Positions 16,385 to 23,488 of a DNA stretch of 52,322 bases are shown here, piece by piece. The DNA lies in assembly GCA_002393555.1 (NCBI GenBank), contig DGSP01000041.1, positions 1 to 52,322 of the forward strand. The letters run 5' to 3'. The notes beneath the pieces were generated by a model. It was not told the origin of the DNA. It made no database searches and worked only from the letters and a program-made list of their open reading frames with translations. The stretch is from Prevotellaceae bacterium UBA4359. Lineage in GTDB: Bacteria; Bacteroidota; Bacteroidia; Bacteroidales; Bacteroidaceae. The stretch's first letter is position 1. Every line of letters starts with the position of its first letter. The translations under genes were made by a program, and so were the position numbers.

Positions 16385-17650
16385 ATGGACATAGCCGACC
16401 TTTATCATAGCCGAATCAGCAACCCGCTATTGAACACATCCTACCCACTACATCCTGAAGACTGGAGGCAATACAAGACGAGCGGAACGTTAAGTTTTGA
16501 GGGGGAAGAAGAGGTTTCCTTCTACATCCACATCCCTTTCTGCCCCCACCTTTGCTCCTACTGCGAATACACGCGAATGCTGCTACCTGCCAAGGAATTT
16601 CAGCAACAGTATCTTGACACTCTCAAAACGGACATACTCCGCTTCAAAGAAGAACATCCAAACCTCACACTGAGGGGATTCGACATAGGCGGAGGCACAC
16701 CAACTGCCCTAAATGATGACTGCTTCAACACTTTATTAAATCTATACGATGAAGCCATCAGCGGTATGGCACTCGCCACTGACTTTGAGCCAAGCATCGA
16801 GAGCACCATCAGCCTGCTGTCAACAACGAAATTGGCAGCAATCGCTCATCATGGCATCAAAAGGGTGTCGATAGGTCTTCAGAGCACATCGGCACCCCTG
16901 CTCCACGAGCATCGCCGCAGAGAGGCCACCACAGAGGAACTGGCACAAGTCATCACTCTTGCACACGACGCTGGCATCAAGAAGGTGAACATCGACTTGA
17001 TGTATGGTCTTCAACATCAAACGCATGAGAGTCTGTTGGCCGACCTCGACGTAATCCAGCACGTTCACCCTGAGCAAGTGACACTCTACGAACTACGCAC
17101 CAACATGATTCACCAGAATCCTACCCACACCATTGATTGGCTATTCGATGCTTACTCGCTGCTATTCGACCGACTGACAGAATTGGGATATAATTCCCAG
17201 TTCGGACAAAACACCTTCTCTGTCATCCCTGATGACCAAGGATTGTCCTCATACCTCCGTCACCGCATGCTGCAAGGAGGCAGTTATAAAGGGTTTGGTA
17301 TCTCGGCTCAGAGCATGAGCCACAAGGGATTGGCCTACAACAAAGGAAAAAACCTCACGCATATAGCGGAACTTCTTGCAAGCAACACATTCGAAGGAGG
17401 CCACACCTACCGTCTTCCACCACCAGAACTGTGTTCCAAATACATAGCCATAGCAGGCTACGGCGGTCGTTTCTCCTTACGCCACGCCTCAGAACTGTTA
17501 GGCACTGATGCTCAAGAGCATTTCCATTCGCAAATCACATTCTGTATGCAGGAGCACTTGCTCAGATACAGCAAAAATGACATACTTTCTATCACCCCAA
17601 AAGGCTTCCGACATCATGGAGCCGTCTTTTCACTTTTCTATCTGCCATGA
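16385..17650 (+). CDS. Radical SAM protein, HemW/HemN-like
   Basis: The 421-residue protein has the HemN-family signature 'FYIHIPFCPHLCSYC', with cluster cysteines 53, 57 and 60. Then come 'GGGTPTAL' and 'RVSIGLQS', and 'NIDLMYGLQHQT'. The C-terminus ends with a HemN_C-like winged segment ('LSITPKGF'). Family members include haem chaperone HemW and class C radical SAM methyltransferases. The extended N-terminus of ~45 residues and the operon context argue against a housekeeping HemW. The gene lies 9 bases after another radical SAM gene and overlaps the next gene by four bases (ATGA). Function is probably radical chemistry on the same substrate as its neighbours, but this is inference. Confidence 0.85.
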   Translation: MDIADLYHSRISNPLLNTSYPLHPEDWRQYKTSGTLSFEGEEEVSFYIHIPFCPHLCSYCEYTRMLLPAKEFQQQYLDTLKTDILRFKEEHPNLTLRGFDIGGGTPTALNDDCFNTLLNLYDEAISGMALATDFEPSIESTISLLSTTKLAAIAHHGIKRVSIGLQSTSAPLLHEHRRREATTEELAQVITLAHDAGIKKVNIDLMYGLQHQTHESLLADLDVIQHVHPEQVTLYELRTNMIHQNPTHTIDWLFDAYSLLFDRLTELGYNSQFGQNTFSVIPDDQGLSSYLRHRMLQGGSYKGFGISAQSMSHKGLAYNKGKNLTHIAELLASNTFEGGHTYRLPPPELCSKYIAIAGYGGRFSLRHASELLGTDAQEHFHSQITFCMQEHLLRYSKNDILSITPKGFRHHGAVFSLFYLP

Positions 17651-18813
17651 CATTTCGTTATCCTTGTACACGCAACATCGGGATGAAGGGGTTCGGAGCG
17701 TTCCTCGAACAAGAAATTGCAGAACCACGCCGCAACCTACGCTTGTTCGCCCAAGAAATTGGCCACCTCATCGGCCAGGGCGACACTACACTTGCCCACC
17801 ACCTGACACTGGTGAACAGTGGCTCGTCGGCCAATTTGGTAGCAGCACTTGCGTTGGCTGAGCAACTGCGCCATCAGGGAAGACCACTCACTGCTGCGGC
17901 TTCAGCCTTCACCTTCCCCACCACCCTTAGTGCCCTGCTCATGGCAGACTTTCAAGTGAAACTCATCGACGTTGTGCCCAAAGGATTCAATATGGACGTC
18001 ACGCTGCTCGAAGCGGAAGAAGAACCTCCATCGCTCGTCTGCATCACCCACTTTCTGGGCTTCCCAGCCGACCTGAAAGCCTTGGACGCTTATCGGCACC
18101 GCACGGGATGCCTCATCCTGCAAGATGCGTGCGAAACGATGGTCTGCCACACCCCCGACACCGATGAACTACTCTACCAATATGGCGATGTTGTCACTTG
18201 GTCCTTCTACCATCCTCACCATCTCTCGTCCTACGGTGGTGGAGCCGTCTATTCAGGCTCTACCGCACTGCATGTCCTCTGCGACAGCATTGCCCACTGG
18301 GGACGCGCTTGTAAATGCCACATCGACCCCAAGTTATGCCACGTTCCCCAAGGCCCGGCCCATCAGTTCACCTACGAACATATAGGGGTCAACGTGGAGA
18401 TGTCGGAGTTGAATGCCTGTTTCGGACGTTGGCAACTGCACCAATGGGCCGACATTGAGCAACGCAGGCAGGAGAACTACGCCCATTTACTCCGTCTGCT
18501 CGCAGAGCATCCACGGCTTCAGGTGTGGCCTTTCTTCAACCAACATCATGACTCTCCCTTCGTCTTCCCCATCTTCCGCCGAGAGAAAGACATCAGAGAA
18601 GTCTATGAACTACTCGCACCCAAAGGAATTGAAATCCGCACCCTCATGGGCGGTGCCACCTGCGAGCAACCCGCTTTCATGAACGCCACCATCAACAGCG
18701 ACACCCCCAATGCCCAATACATGGCTCGCCACACTTTTTTCGTAGGATGTCACCACACCCTTTCCCACACAGACATAGAGCAGATAGGCACAAGTATTTC
18801 GCAACTTTTATAA
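17647..18813 (+). CDS. DegT-fold PMP/[2Fe-2S] dehydrase-like enzyme (E1/RfbH type)
   Basis: The 388-residue protein has the DegT/DnrJ/EryC1 fold ('VNSGSSANLVA', 'ILQDACE', 'SFYHPHHLSSYGGGAV'). Where aminotransferases have the PLP lysine, this protein has His191, as in CDP-4-keto-6-deoxyglucose 3-dehydrase (E1, RfbH/AscC type). Cys162, Cys222, Cys224 and Cys231 are spaced C-x59-C-x-C-x6-C, close to the E1 [2Fe-2S] pattern C-x57-C-x-C-x7-C. It should therefore be a PMP-dependent, iron-sulfur dehydrase-type enzyme rather than an aminotransferase. No E3 reductase, nucleotidyltransferase or glycosyltransferase is nearby, so a deoxysugar pathway is not evident. It overlaps the HemW-like gene and closes the operon. 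Confidence 0.8.
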   Translation: MTFRYPCTRNIGMKGFGAFLEQEIAEPRRNLRLFAQEIGHLIGQGDTTLAHHLTLVNSGSSANLVAALALAEQLRHQGRPLTAAASAFTFPTTLSALLMADFQVKLIDVVPKGFNMDVTLLEAEEEPPSLVCITHFLGFPADLKALDAYRHRTGCLILQDACETMVCHTPDTDELLYQYGDVVTWSFYHPHHLSSYGGGAVYSGSTALHVLCDSIAHWGRACKCHIDPKLCHVPQGPAHQFTYEHIGVNVEMSELNACFGRWQLHQWADIEQRRQENYAHLLRLLAEHPRLQVWPFFNQHHDSPFVFPIFRREKDIREVYELLAPKGIEIRTLMGGATCEQPAFMNATINSDTPNAQYMARHTFFVGCHHTLSHTDIEQIGTSISQLL

Positions 18814-18855
18814 AAAAAATGCGCCTGCATGCCACTACATGTTAGATTTATTTCG

Positions 18856-18863
18856 TAAATTTG
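18856..18863 (+). promoter_or_regulatory. Promoter upstream of the membrane-protein remnant and second restriction locus
   Basis: TAAATTTG is an exact -7 match. Transcription from about 18870 would cross the remnant, the truncated methyltransferase and the restriction genes. As no later promoter or terminator is evident, it could also drive pyrF. Confidence 0.55.
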
Positions 18864-18904
18864 CATGTTTAATAACATTCATCACTTTACTGTTGAAAAC
18901 AGCA

Positions 18905-19246
18905 ATGAACAAGAGAAGGCCCTCCTATGCCCACGAACTGGCATTGAAACAGATTCTTGCCCCCAAGAGTTCCTTCTACTATCCACCCAGCCACTATGGG
19001 GTGACGGAAGAGGTATGTTGGAACTATGTTAAGAACATAAGAGAAGGAATCGCGGCACACTTCAACTATCTGCAGCAAATGGAAAAGTGTTATCAAAAGA
19101 GGGCGATTTGGCTGTTGGCTTCAGGTTCGTTCATCTTCATCGCCCTCTTTGTTGCCACCGCCATCATGGACGGCAACATCCAGGACTGCATCGGCCACCT
19201 CATCGTGGCAGAGAATGCGGAGAGATTGAAAGAGGCAGAACTATAA
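18905..19246 (+). pseudogene. Truncated membrane-protein paralogue fused to prfA 3' end
   Basis: This 113-residue frame is a chimera. Residues 1-87 match the start of the coiled-coil membrane protein at 14289, sharing 'RPSY..ELALK', 'HYGVTEE.CWNYVK' and 'AHFNY', and run into the first membrane span. From residue 88 the sequence is the last 26 residues of RF1 ('MDGNIQDCIGHLIVAENAER'), in frame, with the Asp of 'IDHL' changed to Gly. The junction sits at TCATGG, a six-base word present in both parent genes. The product has lost the second membrane span, coiled coil and C-terminal domain, so I treat it as a recombination remnant. It could still be translated. Confidence 0.85.
19166..19246 (+). 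repeat. prfA 3'-end repeat, copy 2
   Basis: This is a second copy of the final 26 codons and stop of prfA, differing from 11630-11710 at about nine of 81 bases, mostly third positions. The divergence resembles that between related strains or species rather than a fresh duplication. Confidence 0.9.
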
Positions 19247-19262
19247 AATTGTATAATCTTCA

Positions 19263-19367
19263 ATGAATACAATATCACTTTTTTCAGGCGCGATGGGATT
19301 GGATCTCGGTATTGAACAAGCGGGATTCAAAATTCGTGTATGTGTTGAGAAGAACATGGATAAATAG
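19263..19367 (+). pseudogene. Truncated DNA C5-cytosine methyltransferase (N-terminus only)
   Basis: A 34-codon frame encodes the start of a C5 methyltransferase. Motif I reads 'SLFSGAMGLDLGIEQAGF', followed by 'VCVEKN' as motif II, and then TAG. Nothing of the catalytic PCQ motif or later motifs follows in any frame, because the next gene begins 9 bases later. It is therefore a deletion remnant of a methyltransferase distinct from the intact one at 20207, whose motif I reads 'DLFAGIGGFRLALE'. It may be the former partner of the TdeIII-like nuclease directly downstream. Confidence 0.75.
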
Positions 19368-19376
19368 GAGAAGAAC

Positions 19377-20207
19377 ATGAAGAATCAAGTAATTAAAGCC
19401 ATACGCAATGTTGTCGTTACCATGATGGATAGAGTGATGGAAAGAGTACTTATAGAAGACCCATTCGTTGTGGAAAAGCATCATGCTAACAAGCCATTAT
19501 ATGCTGCTCTTGTTCCTGACGAAATATTTAAAGGGTCTCATTTCGAGCGTCGCTTCGTCACCCCCTTTGGAAATGTCTGGGAGGAGTTGGCCGTCAAGGT
19601 CGCTACTGCTCATCATGGGAAATGCGTTCAGGGAGCAACTATTGAAGGAACCGTTGGGGGAGAAAGCCTGAGACGCATACAAGAAGTCCTGAATAAGTTG
19701 GAACACAAAACAGGCAGGCTGCAAAGACAAAAGCCTGACTGGACTGCCGAGCTTGAATATATCAAGGCTGGTGGCGGTGAGCCCCTGCCTGTGAGTGTTA
19801 CCTGCGACATCCTTATCAAGAGTGATGTAACTGGCAAGACATATTCATTCGAACTAAAAGGCCCGCTCCCTAACAGCGACCAAACAAAAGTCAGCAAGGA
19901 AAAGATGTTTAAATTGCTGACCATGAACGAGCATCCAGTCGATTATGCCTATTATGCGCTTCCATACAATCCTTATGGGAAACGTGAACAATATGATTGG
20001 TCATTTCCCAACCGCTGGTTTGACATGAGGAAAGATGAATGTGTCTTGATTGGTGAAGAACTTTGGAATTTTATTGGCGGAAATGGGACGTACCAGATAT
20101 TTATCAGAGAGATTAATCAATTGGGAGTATCATATAAAGAACGAATTTACCGAGAATTTCTTTGTATTGAGCCACCAGAAGGTTTTGACAAAAACACTCT
20201 AAAATAA
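19377..20207 (+). CDS. TdeIII-like type II restriction endonuclease
   Basis: The 276-residue protein resembles the TdeIII/MjaII group of type II endonucleases. A PD-(D/E)XK-type site can be traced with Asp144 in 'VTCDILIK' and Glu159-Leu-Lys161 in 'SFELKGPLPNSDQTKVSK', followed by Lys-rich residues typical of this group. Subfamily assignment is from memory of the 'PNSDQTK'-type segment and should be checked. It stands between a truncated and an intact C5 methyltransferase gene. Its last base is the first base of the latter's ATG, so translation is probably coupled. If active, it needs a protecting methyltransferase. Confidence 0.7.
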   Translation: MKNQVIKAIRNVVVTMMDRVMERVLIEDPFVVEKHHANKPLYAALVPDEIFKGSHFERRFVTPFGNVWEELAVKVATAHHGKCVQGATIEGTVGGESLRRIQEVLNKLEHKTGRLQRQKPDWTAELEYIKAGGGEPLPVSVTCDILIKSDVTGKTYSFELKGPLPNSDQTKVSKEKMFKLLTMNEHPVDYAYYALPYNPYGKREQYDWSFPNRWFDMRKDECVLIGEELWNFIGGNGTYQIFIREINQLGVSYKERIYREFLCIEPPEGFDKNTLK

Positions 20208-21769
20208 TGACGAATTTTACATTCATAGATTTATTTGCAGGCATTGGGGGCTTCAGACTTGCACTTGAAAGTGTGGGTGGACACTGCATTGGATTCAGCG
20301 AAATTGCTCCTGATGCCATTCATACATATTGCCATAATTTCCATGAACCTGAATATTGCAATTTGGGTGATATAACAAAGTTAAACGGACTTCCAAAGCA
20401 TGATTTCATGACGGCTGGCGTGCCTTGCCAGAGTTGGTCTATTGCAGGAAGGAATTTGGGATTTGATGACGACCGTGGTCAATTATGGAACGACACTCTT
20501 TTCCTTTTGAATAAAGTAAGGCCCAAGGCATTTATATTCGAAAATGTAAAAGGACTTGCTGACCCTCGCAATAAAAAAGCTCTTGATTACATCATGCAGC
20601 GTATTCAACAGGCAGGCTATTTTGCCAAGAAGATAATTCTTAATGCCTATGATTATGGCCTTCCTCAAACGAGAATCAGAATTTATATTGTTGGTTTCAA
20701 AGAGAAGAAGCATTTTGATAAGTTCGTAATTCCAGTCCCGTTCCCTGGACGTGTACAATTAAGTGACGTACTGGATAACATGAAGAATCCATCTCATTTT
20801 TCTAATAATGTTGGAATCAAAGCTCGCTGGAGCTTGTCGTGCAACGAACAGGGATTTAATGACTACTTCCTGTTTAATGACCTACGAAATGGAGCAACCA
20901 CCATCCACTCTTGGGACATTCAAGATACAACTCAGCGCCAAAAAGACATTTGCTATCTGCTCTTACGAAATCGTCGCAAGAGCGAATACGGATTTCTTGA
21001 CGGCAACCCAATCTCTGTGGAACATTTCAAAGGACTCGACCCTACGATATCCAAAGATGAAATAGAGAAATTGGTAGATATTGGAATCTTAAAACGTGTT
21101 CCTTACTTATATAGGATAGAATGCGACTATGGTATTGTTAGCGATGCCGAACAACTAATATTATCCCAACAAGAGAATGGATGCTTGAACTATGATAGGC
21201 TGAAGGTAAACCGAGAGATAAAGAAGCAAAAAATCAGCGTTGCCGATGTCCTTCAGGGTTTAGTACAAAAAAGGATTATCCATTGCATAGAAATACGTTA
21301 TGACTTTAGAAACACGAAAATTAGCACAGGACTGGCAGGGATTAATAGGATATTTCTACCCACATCAAAAATATATCCAACACTTGTGGCGAGTGATACA
21401 AATGATTACGTTTCGCCTGTTATGATAAAGGCAGAATCTATTGAGGAATTCAAGGCTGAGTTCTTAAAGCAGGTTTATGAAACTCATAACTTCAGAAAAA
21501 TAACTAAAACTGAAGCATGCCGTATTCAAGGCTTCCCTGATGATTTTTCATTACCCTCTACACGCCAACGATGGATGAAACTAATTGGCAATAGTGTGGC
21601 TATTCCCGTAGTCAAAATTTTGGCCCAAGCTGTTGTTAATACTGGCGTGTTCTCAAGCAACGAGGTAATAACCGATAGTGACAAACAAAAACTTCGTAAC
21701 AGACAACAGCAATACTCTATTGGAAGAACATTTGTCAAAAAAGGAATACAAACAGAACTTTTCAATTAA
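20207..21769 (+). CDS. DNA C5-cytosine methyltransferase
   Basis: The 520-residue enzyme methylates cytosine C5 in DNA. Visible motifs are I 'DLFAGIGGFR' (9-18), IV 'GVPCQSWS' with catalytic Cys74, VI 'ENV' at 112-114, VIII 'QTRIRIYIVG' (about 155-164), IX around 'RKITKTEACRIQGFP' and X 'LIGNSVAIPV'. A long variable region of about 230 residues between VIII and IX contains the target-recognition domain, larger than in minimal enzymes. The gene overlaps the upstream TdeIII-like nuclease by one base and is followed 7 bases later by a PmeII-like nuclease, so it is the only intact methyltransferase of this locus. It is markedly AT-richer than prfA or pyrF, consistent with horizontal gain. Confidence 0.93.
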   Translation: MTNFTFIDLFAGIGGFRLALESVGGHCIGFSEIAPDAIHTYCHNFHEPEYCNLGDITKLNGLPKHDFMTAGVPCQSWSIAGRNLGFDDDRGQLWNDTLFLLNKVRPKAFIFENVKGLADPRNKKALDYIMQRIQQAGYFAKKIILNAYDYGLPQTRIRIYIVGFKEKKHFDKFVIPVPFPGRVQLSDVLDNMKNPSHFSNNVGIKARWSLSCNEQGFNDYFLFNDLRNGATTIHSWDIQDTTQRQKDICYLLLRNRRKSEYGFLDGNPISVEHFKGLDPTISKDEIEKLVDIGILKRVPYLYRIECDYGIVSDAEQLILSQQENGCLNYDRLKVNREIKKQKISVADVLQGLVQKRIIHCIEIRYDFRNTKISTGLAGINRIFLPTSKIYPTLVASDTNDYVSPVMIKAESIEEFKAEFLKQVYETHNFRKITKTEACRIQGFPDDFSLPSTRQRWMKLIGNSVAIPVVKILAQAVVNTGVFSSNEVITDSDKQKLRNRQQQYSIGRTFVKKGIQTELFN

Positions 21770-21776
21770 AATAAGT

Positions 21777-22523
21777 ATGAAAGAACTGATTACTAAGGTT
21801 GAAAGGTACGTGCGGGAGAATATCTCGCAGTTCCATGAGGCTAGAATTAATAAGCTTAAGAAACTGAAGTTGGAAGATCTTTTGAAGAAGAAAAATCCAT
21901 ATATGTACAAGGCAAAGAACATCAATTCAGCCGACCAACTTGTACGAGGTTTGGCATCAGCATTTATTTCCTCTGCAGAAGAAACGATGTTTGGAGACTG
22001 GCTGGAGGGACTTGCAATTTTTGTTGCAAGTGAAGTCTATGGAGGAAGAAAGAGCACCGCTGATGGCATTGATTTAGAAATGGACAAGGACGGTTACCAT
22101 TATGTGGTCAGCGTTAAGTCTGGCCCTAAATGGTCAAATTCGACTTCTTTAGCAAAACAAATGGAACACTTCCGCAAAGCGATAAGAATATACAACACTA
22201 GTGGAAACAAGATTCCATGCCTTGCCATAGAAGGATGCTGTTACGGGAAGGAACACATAGAGAATGACACTCGTACAAAATTATGCGGACAAGCTTTTTG
22301 GCAATTCATTTCGGGTTCAGATACCTTATATAAAGACATCATAGAACCACTCGGTACTGACGCCAAGACCAGAAATGACGCTTTTCAAAAAGAGTACGAT
22401 GCCATGATTAACAAATTCACAAGCCAGTTTATTTCAAAATACTGCAATGAAGATGGCTACATTAAATGGAAAGAGATTTTGGAATTCAACTCAGGCTTTC
22501 AGTATCCGAAGAACAAGAAATAA
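21777..22523 (+). CDS. PmeII-like type II restriction endonuclease
   Basis: The 248-residue protein resembles the PmeII group: an N-terminal helical segment ('YVRENISQFHEARI'), the conserved 'KKKNPYMYKAKNI', then 'GDWLEGLAIFVASEVYGGRKS' and the nuclease core 'ADGIDLEMDKD' plus 'YVVSVKSGPKWSNSTS' (Asp and Lys of a PD-(D/E)XK fold). Subfamily naming is from memory. The start at 21777 lies 7 bases after the methyltransferase stop; an in-frame upstream ATG at 21678 would overlap that gene by 92 bases and adds non-conserved residues. The gene ends only 13 bases before pyrF, with no promoter or terminator between, which links pyrF to this restriction operon. Confidence 0.75.
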   Translation: MKELITKVERYVRENISQFHEARINKLKKLKLEDLLKKKNPYMYKAKNINSADQLVRGLASAFISSAEETMFGDWLEGLAIFVASEVYGGRKSTADGIDLEMDKDGYHYVVSVKSGPKWSNSTSLAKQMEHFRKAIRIYNTSGNKIPCLAIEGCCYGKEHIENDTRTKLCGQAFWQFISGSDTLYKDIIEPLGTDAKTRNDAFQKEYDAMINKFTSQFISKYCNEDGYIKWKEILEFNSGFQYPKNKK

Positions 22524-22536
22524 AAACCATACGATT

Positions 22537-23352
22537 ATGACACGTCAAGAACTTATCAATCAGATTTTCACAAAGAAGACCTTCCTGTGTGTAGGTCTCG
22601 ACACCGACATCAAGAAGATTCCAGAGCATTTGCTGAAGGAGGAAGACCCCATCTTTGCCTTCAACAAGGCAATTATTGATGCCACCGCACCCTATTGTGT
22701 GGCTTACAAACCCAACCTCGCTTTCTATGAGAGCATGGGTGTGAAGGGATGGATTTCGTTTGAGAAGACCATCCAGTACCTCAACGAGAACTACCCACAG
22801 CACTTCATCATCGCCGATGCCAAGCGCGGCGACATCGGCAACACCAGCGCGATGTATGCCCGCACCTTCTTCGAGGAAATCAACCTCGATGCCCTCACCG
22901 TGGCTCCCTACATGGGTGAGGACAGCGTGACTCCTTTCCTCCAGTACGAAGGCAAGTGGGTCATCCTCCTGGCACTCACCTCGAACAAAGGCAGCCACGA
23001 CTTCCAGTTGACCGCCGATGCGGAGGGTGAGCGTCTCTTCGAGAAGGTGCTGAAGAAGAGCCAGGAATGGGGCAACAAGGACAACATGATGTATGTGGTA
23101 GGTGCCACACAAGGCAAGATGTTCGCAGACATCCGCAAGGTGGTTCCCGACCACTTCCTGCTCGTGCCCGGCATCGGCGCACAAGGTGGCAGCCTCGAAG
23201 AAGTGTGCAAGTACGGCATGACCAAGGATTGCGGCCTGCTCGTCAACTCCTCACGTGCCATCATCTATGCCGACAAGACCGAACGGTTTGCCGAAGTGGC
23301 TGGCGAGGAAGCACGGAAAGTGGCAGAACAGATGAAGGTACTACTTCATTAA
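22537..23352 (+). CDS. pyrF: Orotidine 5'-phosphate decarboxylase, type 2
   Basis: The 271-residue enzyme makes UMP from OMP, the last step of de novo pyrimidine synthesis. It has the substrate-binding 'CVGLDTD' near residue 18, the catalytic 'IADAKRGDIGNT' (about 91-102), and the phosphate-binding 'VPGIGAQGGS' (about 211-220), all diagnostic of the longer type-2 family. The start at 22537 opens the conserved N-terminus; an earlier in-frame ATG overlaps the endonuclease gene. Codon use and GC content resemble prfA rather than the restriction genes immediately upstream. The 13-base gap and absence of a visible promoter imply expression from the restriction operon or from within it. Confidence 0.95.
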   Translation: MTRQELINQIFTKKTFLCVGLDTDIKKIPEHLLKEEDPIFAFNKAIIDATAPYCVAYKPNLAFYESMGVKGWISFEKTIQYLNENYPQHFIIADAKRGDIGNTSAMYARTFFEEINLDALTVAPYMGEDSVTPFLQYEGKWVILLALTSNKGSHDFQLTADAEGERLFEKVLKKSQEWGNKDNMMYVVGATQGKMFADIRKVVPDHFLLVPGIGAQGGSLEEVCKYGMTKDCGLLVNSSRAIIYADKTERFAEVAGEEARKVAEQMKVLLH

Positions 23353-23360
23353 TTTTCTCA

Positions 23361-23454
23361 ACAACGGATTGTACGGATTAAACGGATTTAACATGCCATC
23401 CGATATTCCCCAAACATCTCACATGAAATCCGTATAATCCGTGTAATCCGTTGT
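23361..23454. repeat. Large imperfect palindrome built from ACGGATT units
   Basis: Two 29-nt arms (23361-23389 and 23426-23454) are inverted copies of each other with three differences, two of which still pair as G-T in RNA. Each arm contains three CGGATT units about ten bases apart. The 36-nt loop carries other ATCCG-like words. It lies between pyrF and the HD-domain gene. It resembles a dispersed intergenic palindromic element, and no other copy occurs in the window. Confidence 0.8.
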
Positions 23455-23488
23455 AAAAAATCCTCGTTGTTAAAAAAATCCCCGTCCC

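Larger units (their letters stand above)
11711..19246. mobile_element. Probable acquired island between two prfA 3' ends
   Basis: This 7,536-bp block starts right after prfA and ends with a second, diverged prfA 3' end. It contains a restriction-modification pair, an ADP-ribosylglycohydrolase family gene, a membrane protein, two radical SAM genes, a DegT-fold dehydrase-like gene and a broken duplicate of the membrane-protein gene. No integrase, transposase or terminal inverted repeat is visible, so gain by homologous recombination with a related strain's prfA is more likely than self-mobilisation. Calling it an island is an inference from the repeat and from the separation of prfA and pyrF. 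Confidence 0.5.

Noticed and set aside
16385..17650. Housekeeping HemW or coproporphyrinogen dehydrogenase
   Set aside because: The gene is locked by overlaps and 9-base gaps to other unusual genes in an acquired block, with no haem gene nearby. Family membership is kept, the housekeeping role is not.
11711..19246. The prfA-flanked block as a self-integrating element
   Set aside because: No integrase, transposase, relaxase or phage gene lies inside it, and the repeats are diverged coding sequence rather than short att cores. Homologous recombination explains it better.
23381..23460. The CGGATT-rich palindrome as a CRISPR array
   Set aside because: The units are only about 10 bases apart, there are no spacers, the arms are inverted rather than direct, and no cas gene is nearby.
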